DNA of 10,729 nt, taken from contig JAQGOD010000282.1 in NCBI GenBank assembly GCA_028293775.1, positions 1 through 10,729 of the forward strand. Reading direction: 5' to 3'. Shown here piece after piece: positions 7,387 through 10,729 of the stretch. Made by a program: the position numbers and the translations under genes. The stretch comes from Gammaproteobacteria bacterium (GTDB lineage: Bacteria; Pseudomonadota; Gammaproteobacteria; Steroidobacterales; Steroidobacteraceae). Numbering within the stretch: position 1 is the stretch's first letter; every line of letters begins with the position of its first letter. Under the pieces are notes generated by a model. The model was given only the letters and a program-made list of their open reading frames with translations, had not been told where the DNA came from and did no database searches.

Positions 7387-9333
7387 TCACTCACGCAGCG
7401 CCGTCAAGAACTGCGCGAACGTCTCGTAGTAGGCGTCGCGGTTAGGCTTCTTTCGATAGCCGTGTCCCTCGTCGGCCGCCAGCAGGTACCAGACCTCGCG
7501 GCCCTTGGCGCGCAACTTGAAGACGATTTGCTCGGCTTCCGACAAGGGGACTCGCGGATCATTCTTGCCGTGAACGACCAGCATCGGACGGGTTATCCGA
7601 TCGGCATTGGCCAGAGGCGAGATTCGCCTCAAGAAGCTGCGCATGTCGGGATCGCGTTCATCGCCGTACTCGGCGCGCCGCTGGTTCTGCCGGTAAGGCG
7701 CCGTATTGCTCAGAAAGCTCACAAAGTCGGCGATGCCGGACACGTCCACGCCGCCGCGCAATCGGTCGCCGTAATTGACCATGGTCGCCAGACTCAAATA
7801 GCCTCCATACGAGCCGCCCGCGACCACCACATGCTTGGCATCGAAGCTGCTTTGCAGAGCGATCCACACCAACATGGTGCCGATGTCCTTCACGGCGTCC
7901 TCGCGCAGAGTGCCGTTGTCGAGCGCCATATAGCTCTTGCCATAACCCGATGAGCCGCGCACGTTGGGCGCAATCACCGCGAAGCCGAGCTCGTTCACCA
8001 CAAACTGAATCCACGGATCGAATCCCGGACGGAACTGCGATTCGGGGCCGCCATGCAGCGTAATGAGTATGGGGTGCGGACCGGGCGTCGTCGGCTCGTA
8101 GGCATACAGCGGGATCTGGCGCGCCTTGCCATCCACTCGATCGAAGGTCGGAAACTCTTTAAGCGTCGGCAGCACGAACTTGGAAAGATCCACCGGTCCC
8201 GCTTCGCTGCGAGTCCAGGGTTGGAGGCGGTTCTCGGCGATGTCCAGCACATATGCGTCCCGCGGCTGGTTCGCCGCCGCAAATCCGAAAGCCAGCCGCT
8301 TGCCCTCGGCATCGAAGCTCAAGGAGCCGATGATCCCCAACTTCTGCAGGCGCGGCGGCGCGAGGTCTTGATGCGTGCGCAAATCCTGCAGGTTGAGCTT
8401 GCCGGTGCCCGCCTCGTTGCTGACGAAGGCCAAGTAGTGCCCGTCGCGCGAAATCGCCAATTCCTCGATATCCCAGGGAATGTAGCCCGAAATGACGCTC
8501 TTTTCGTTGTTGAAGAGATTGACGTAGCGCAGCCGCGCGAATTCGCCATCTCGGTCCGAGATCAAGTACACGCCTTGACCGTCGCGCGAAAATTTTGCCG
8601 AAACGACGCCGACTTTCGTAGGCGAGGGATCCACCTCGCGCTTTTGTCCGGAATTCAGATCAACGACGTAGAGATAACTCTCGGCGACGGAAACCTCTTT
8701 CAGCACGAGCAGCTTGGAATCGTCGGGCGACCAATCGAGCACCGACCACGCCGCGCCGCTTGCGTCCGCGGTCAAGGCGAGCCGCGGCAAAGTCCCCGAT
8801 TCCGGATCGACGATATCGATGTCGTAGCTATGGCCGTCCCGAGCGGTGCTGAAGAAGGCGACTTCGCGGCCGCCGTTCGACCAGATCGGAGCGCCGTTCA
8901 AGGATTTGCCGTCCGTCAGCAGCTTTGCGGGCTCGCCGAGCCTCTGATAGTAAAGCTGCGCATTCTCATTGCCGCCTTCGTCCTTGAGATAGACATAGGC
9001 GCTGCGCGCGGGGTCCGGCGAAAACGCCGCTTGCGTGATCGGCTCGCGCAGGAAGGTCAATTGACGCCGTGCGCCGCCTGCCTGCTCCACCAGGTGCAGC
9101 TGATCGACATCGCCGAAGCGCGTTGCGATCAGCAGTTGGCCCTTCGGCGACCAGCCGAGCGGCGTTGCCTGGCGCGCATTGAGATAACCCTGCACTTTTT
9201 CCGTCAATCCCGCGGACGGTTCCGGGATGTTGTCGAAGGTCAAATTGCCGCGTTCGACGCGCGTGGCGGCGAGCAGCGGGGTATCAGGCAACAGTGACGA
9301 GACCAGCAGCAGCGATAAATAAAGTCGGTTCAT
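7387..9333 (-). CDS. Secreted S9 family peptidase (prolyl oligopeptidase / acylaminoacyl-peptidase / DPP-IV-like)
   Basis: A 648-residue exported serine peptidase. Residues 1-23 are a signal peptide (hydrophobic stretch LYLSLLLVSSLL, probable cleavage after LAA). Residues of about 50-370 make a beta-propeller with repeated blade motifs such as WSPKGQLL, AFSPDPARSAYVY, WSPDDSKLLV and AISRDGHYLAFVS, which in this family limits access to small peptides. Residues of about 405-648 are the alpha/beta-hydrolase domain with the HGGP oxyanion region (427-430), nucleophile GGSYGG (Ser508), Asp592 in HGKNDPRVP and His624 in DEGHGY. It should trim or degrade short peptides in the periplasm; the cleavage preference (post-proline, acyl-amino acid or dipeptidyl) cannot be read from sequence. 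The start at 9333 is set by the signal peptide and GGGA 4 nt upstream; the open frame further upstream is antisense to the next genes. It is divergent from the 134-residue gene with only 30 bp between the starts. Confidence 0.95.
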   Translation of the reverse strand: MNRLYLSLLLVSSLLPDTPLLAATRVERGNLTFDNIPEPSAGLTEKVQGYLNARQATPLGWSPKGQLLIATRFGDVDQLHLVEQAGGARRQLTFLREPITQAAFSPDPARSAYVYLKDEGGNENAQLYYQRLGEPAKLLTDGKSLNGAPIWSNGGREVAFFSTARDGHSYDIDIVDPESGTLPRLALTADASGAAWSVLDWSPDDSKLLVLKEVSVAESYLYVVDLNSGQKREVDPSPTKVGVVSAKFSRDGQGVYLISDRDGEFARLRYVNLFNNEKSVISGYIPWDIEELAISRDGHYLAFVSNEAGTGKLNLQDLRTHQDLAPPRLQKLGIIGSLSFDAEGKRLAFGFAAANQPRDAYVLDIAENRLQPWTRSEAGPVDLSKFVLPTLKEFPTFDRVDGKARQIPLYAYEPTTPGPHPILITLHGGPESQFRPGFDPWIQFVVNELGFAVIAPNVRGSSGYGKSYMALDNGTLREDAVKDIGTMLVWIALQSSFDAKHVVVAGGSYGGYLSLATMVNYGDRLRGGVDVSGIADFVSFLSNTAPYRQNQRRAEYGDERDPDMRSFLRRISPLANADRITRPMLVVHGKNDPRVPLSEAEQIVFKLRAKGREVWYLLAADEGHGYRKKPNRDAYYETFAQFLTALRE

Positions 9334-9363
9334 TATTTCCCATGTTCTCACACGGCGAGGATA

Positions 9364-9768
9364 ATGCAGTCGATGGCGGGCTTCGAGCATTTGATTCAAT
9401 CCTACGACGTCGGCGATCTGCTGGACGACATCGCGAGCGCCGACCCGCCCGCGTACTTGCGCCGCTGCTTCGCCGAGGGCTGCTCTGCACCTACCTTGTC
9501 CTGGCCTCGTGTGCAGCAGTTGGCCATATGCGCGATGGTGCTCGATGCCATCATCAACGATCGGGATTACGAATTCTTCGAGCATGAGCTGGTTTCGGAC
9601 TGGCGCGTCCACTACAGGAAGTCTTGCTCGAAGCTCAAAGAGACCGCACTGCAGGCCTTGCGGCGCGTGCCGCGGCGGAATGACGCCGATGCCGGGGCAG
9701 CCCAAGCCGGGGCGGCCCAAGCCGACGCGGAATTGGAAACGCTCATCAAGCGACTGGCTGAGGTCTGA
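9364..9768 (+). CDS. Hypothetical protein, 134 residues, first gene of the rsmG unit
   Basis: I do not recognise this protein. It has no signal peptide or membrane segment and looks cytoplasmic. Residues 1-100 are mixed acidic and aromatic, mostly predicted helical by eye (for example VQQLAICAMVLDAIIN and HYRKSCSKLKETALQALRRV), with three cysteines. Residues of about 105-122 are an Ala/Gly/Gln/Asp-rich linker encoded by a short tandem repeat, followed by a final charged helix (ELETLIKRLAEV). GAGG lies only 3 nt before the ATG at 9364; an in-frame ATG at 9373 is an alternative. Evidence that it is a real gene: normal-looking composition, a stop abutting the next gene's ATG, and the same strand as rsmG. 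Function unknown. Confidence 0.72.
   Translation: MQSMAGFEHLIQSYDVGDLLDDIASADPPAYLRRCFAEGCSAPTLSWPRVQQLAICAMVLDAIINDRDYEFFEHELVSDWRVHYRKSCSKLKETALQALRRVPRRNDADAGAAQAGAAQADAELETLIKRLAEV
9691..9720 (+). repeat. 15-bp tandem repeat, two copies
   Basis: Two adjacent 15-nt units (9691-9705 and 9706-9720) start GCCGGGGC and end CCCAA and differ at one base (A at 9699, G at 9714); a third copy begins GCCG and diverges. Each unit encodes Ala-Gly-Ala-Ala-Gln. It lies in the linker of the 134-residue protein, and in-frame copy-number change would alter linker length by five residues. Confidence 0.8.
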
Positions 9769-10341
9769 ATGCATCGTATGCTGATCCATGCTCGGCAGAC
9801 CCTGGCGGCGATCGCGGCGTTGACGGCGGCTGCCTGTGCAGCGCCCCATCCCAAACCGGTCGCCGCGCCGCCAGTAGCGCCCACTTTAGATGCTTCTTAC
9901 GATTGGCATGTCCTTCTCATCGCTCCTTTCGGCAGCGCTCTCAAAGATATTCCCTTGGCGCTGCACGAGGTCCTATTGTTTCGCGACGCGGCTCCGCCGG
10001 CCGCCGGTGCAGCGCCCCCCGATGACCCCGAGTGCTATGCCGTCGAGGGCAAGGCACCGCGCTTCATGGCGCGCTTGCCGTCCGAATACCTCGTGTGCTT
10101 CAAGCACGATCGATTGTCGCGTGTTGAAGCGACCGTGCGCCTGCCACTGACCGAGTCCGCACAAATATTCGCCGACGCCTGCGGCCTCTGGACGAAGAAT
10201 GCCCTCCCGGTTGGAGCCCCAGCCTGCGAGGGCGCCGACGGGAACATTGCCTTCGCCGTGCATCTGGAGAGCGAGGCCGATGCGGCGGATGCGCAGCTGG
10301 TCATTGCGCTCAACTCGACAGAGCTCCCTGCCGATCGCTAA
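9769..10341 (+). CDS. Hypothetical exported protein, probable lipoprotein, 190 residues
   Basis: I do not recognise the family. The N-terminus (MHRMLIHARQ, then TLAAIAALTAAAC) is a short positively charged region plus hydrophobic core ending at Cys23. AAAC is a permissive rather than classical lipobox; Ala at +2 would send a lipoprotein to the outer membrane. A Pro/Ala linker (24-40) precedes a mature domain starting YDWHVLLIAPFG. That domain holds four cysteines (89, 110, 138, 153), which could form two disulphides in the periplasm, and a charged strand FMARLPSEYLVCFKHDRLSRVEATVRLP. The ATG directly abuts the preceding gene's TGA, with GAGG 5 nt upstream inside that gene; a second ATG at 9778 would remove only three residues. 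rsmG starts 4 nt after the stop. The spacing implies one transcript with rsmG and the gene before it. Confidence 0.78.
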   Translation: MHRMLIHARQTLAAIAALTAAACAAPHPKPVAAPPVAPTLDASYDWHVLLIAPFGSALKDIPLALHEVLLFRDAAPPAAGAAPPDDPECYAVEGKAPRFMARLPSEYLVCFKHDRLSRVEATVRLPLTESAQIFADACGLWTKNALPVGAPACEGADGNIAFAVHLESEADAADAQLVIALNSTELPADR

Positions 10342-10345
10342 ACCT

Positions 10346-10729
10346 GTGCAAGACCTGGAACGCGACATACTCGCCTCGGGCGCTGGAGAACTCGGAGTAG
10401 CGCTCGACCGCGCGCAAGTGGAGTCGCTGCTGCGGCTGGTGGATGAACTCGAGCAGGGCAACGCGCAATTCAATTTAACCGCGATCCGCGATCGCCCCGG
10501 GATGCTGCGCAAACATGTGCTTGACAGCTTGAGTTTGCAGCCTTACTTGCGCGGCGAGCGCCTGGCCGATGTCGGCACCGGTGCCGGCTTTCCAGGACTC
10601 GTGATGGCCATCGTCAATCCGCGCCGCCGATTCGCGCTCATCGAGGCTACCGGCAAGAAGGCTCGCTTCGTGGAGCAGACCGCCGAGCGCCTCGGCTGCC
10701 GCACTGTGCTAATCGTCAATTCTCGAGCG
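10346..10729 (+). CDS. rsmG: 16S rRNA (guanine(527)-N(7))-methyltransferase RsmG (GidB), partial (C-terminus missing)
   Basis: The N-terminal 128 residues of the SAM-dependent enzyme that methylates N7 of G527 in 16S rRNA; the 3' end is cut by the window. The AdoMet-binding motif I is LADVGTGAGFPG (73-84; E. coli has DVGTGPGLPG). Other family blocks are FNLTAIRD...M..KHVLDSL (42-62) and ALIEATGKKARFVEQ (97-111). The GTG at 10346 gives the same N-terminal length as the E. coli protein; an in-frame TTG at 10304 is less likely. No Shine-Dalgarno is visible and the GTG is 4 nt after the previous stop, so translational coupling is probable. The residue before the conserved Asn in the helix preceding the NLT block is Gly (EQGN) where E. 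coli has Trp (KWN). Loss of RsmG confers low-level streptomycin resistance in other bacteria. parA/parB often follow but are beyond the edge. Confidence 0.95.
   Translation, partial: MQDLERDILASGAGELGVALDRAQVESLLRLVDELEQGNAQFNLTAIRDRPGMLRKHVLDSLSLQPYLRGERLADVGTGAGFPGLVMAIVNPRRRFALIEATGKKARFVEQTAERLGCRTVLIVNSRA

Noticed and set aside
7383..7401. GCGCT-N9-AGCGC inverted repeat at the cytochrome/S9 convergence as a terminator
   Set aside because: A weak 5-bp stem with a 9-nt loop and no T-run, and mostly inside the S9 coding end.
8053..9297. 414-codon plus-strand open frame opposite the S9 peptidase
   Set aside because: It is a shadow of the peptidase, whose propeller blades and catalytic triad read cleanly on the other strand.
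9334..9849. N-terminal extension of the S9 peptidase to 9849
   Set aside because: A signal peptide begins at the ATG at 9333 with a ribosome site; the extra 172 residues are antisense to two plus-strand genes and show no domain.

Overview
The window is about 10.7 kb of dense, GC-rich (roughly 60%) bacterial chromosome with ordinary housekeeping genes and no tRNA, rRNA, insertion sequence, phage gene or CRISPR array that I can see. A class I [4Fe-4S] fumarase, a cytochrome c4-type dihaem protein, MnmG (GidA), RsmG (GidB) and several exported or membrane-anchored proteins all point to a Gram-negative, respiring proteobacterium. A gammaproteobacterium of the Xanthomonadales/Steroidobacter/Nevskia type is my best guess, by inference only.

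Layout. Positions 1-1859 (minus strand): a signal-peptide-bearing TAP-like alpha/beta hydrolase followed by a NatA-type ABC transporter ATPase. The two overlap by an ATGA and the ATPase runs off the left edge. Positions 1860-1957 are a divergent control region with a perfect 7-bp dyad beside the hydrolase start. Positions 1958-3481 (plus) encode class I fumarase. Positions 3501-4655 (minus) encode a GNAT acetyltransferase and, upstream of it, a membrane-anchored thioredoxin-fold protein, probably one transcript. A 129-bp divergent gap leads into mnmG at 4785-6671 (plus), followed by a cytochrome c4-like gene at 6739-7371 (plus). A secreted S9 prolyl-oligopeptidase-family gene lies convergently at 7387-9333 (minus). 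From 9364 to the right edge (plus) is a tight run: an unknown 134-residue protein, an unknown 190-residue putative lipoprotein, and rsmG, cut by the window edge.

How the genes relate. MnmG modifies U34 of tRNAs and RsmG methylates G527 of 16S rRNA. Their genes are commonly neighbours near oriC, but here four unrelated genes lie between them. The unknown pair 9364-10341 abuts rsmG with gaps of 0 and 4 nt and is probably co-transcribed with it. The hydrolase/ABC ATPase pair looks like part of an export cassette whose permease should lie beyond the left edge.

I found no convincing new multi-gene system. The best leads are the coupled exported-hydrolase/ABC cassette with its dyad, the single-cysteine anchored redoxin with a C-terminal second cysteine, and the unknown two-gene unit ahead of rsmG. 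Very long minus-strand open frames opposite mnmG and upstream of the S9 peptidase are best read as GC-driven shadows; the true starts are internal (4655 and 9333).
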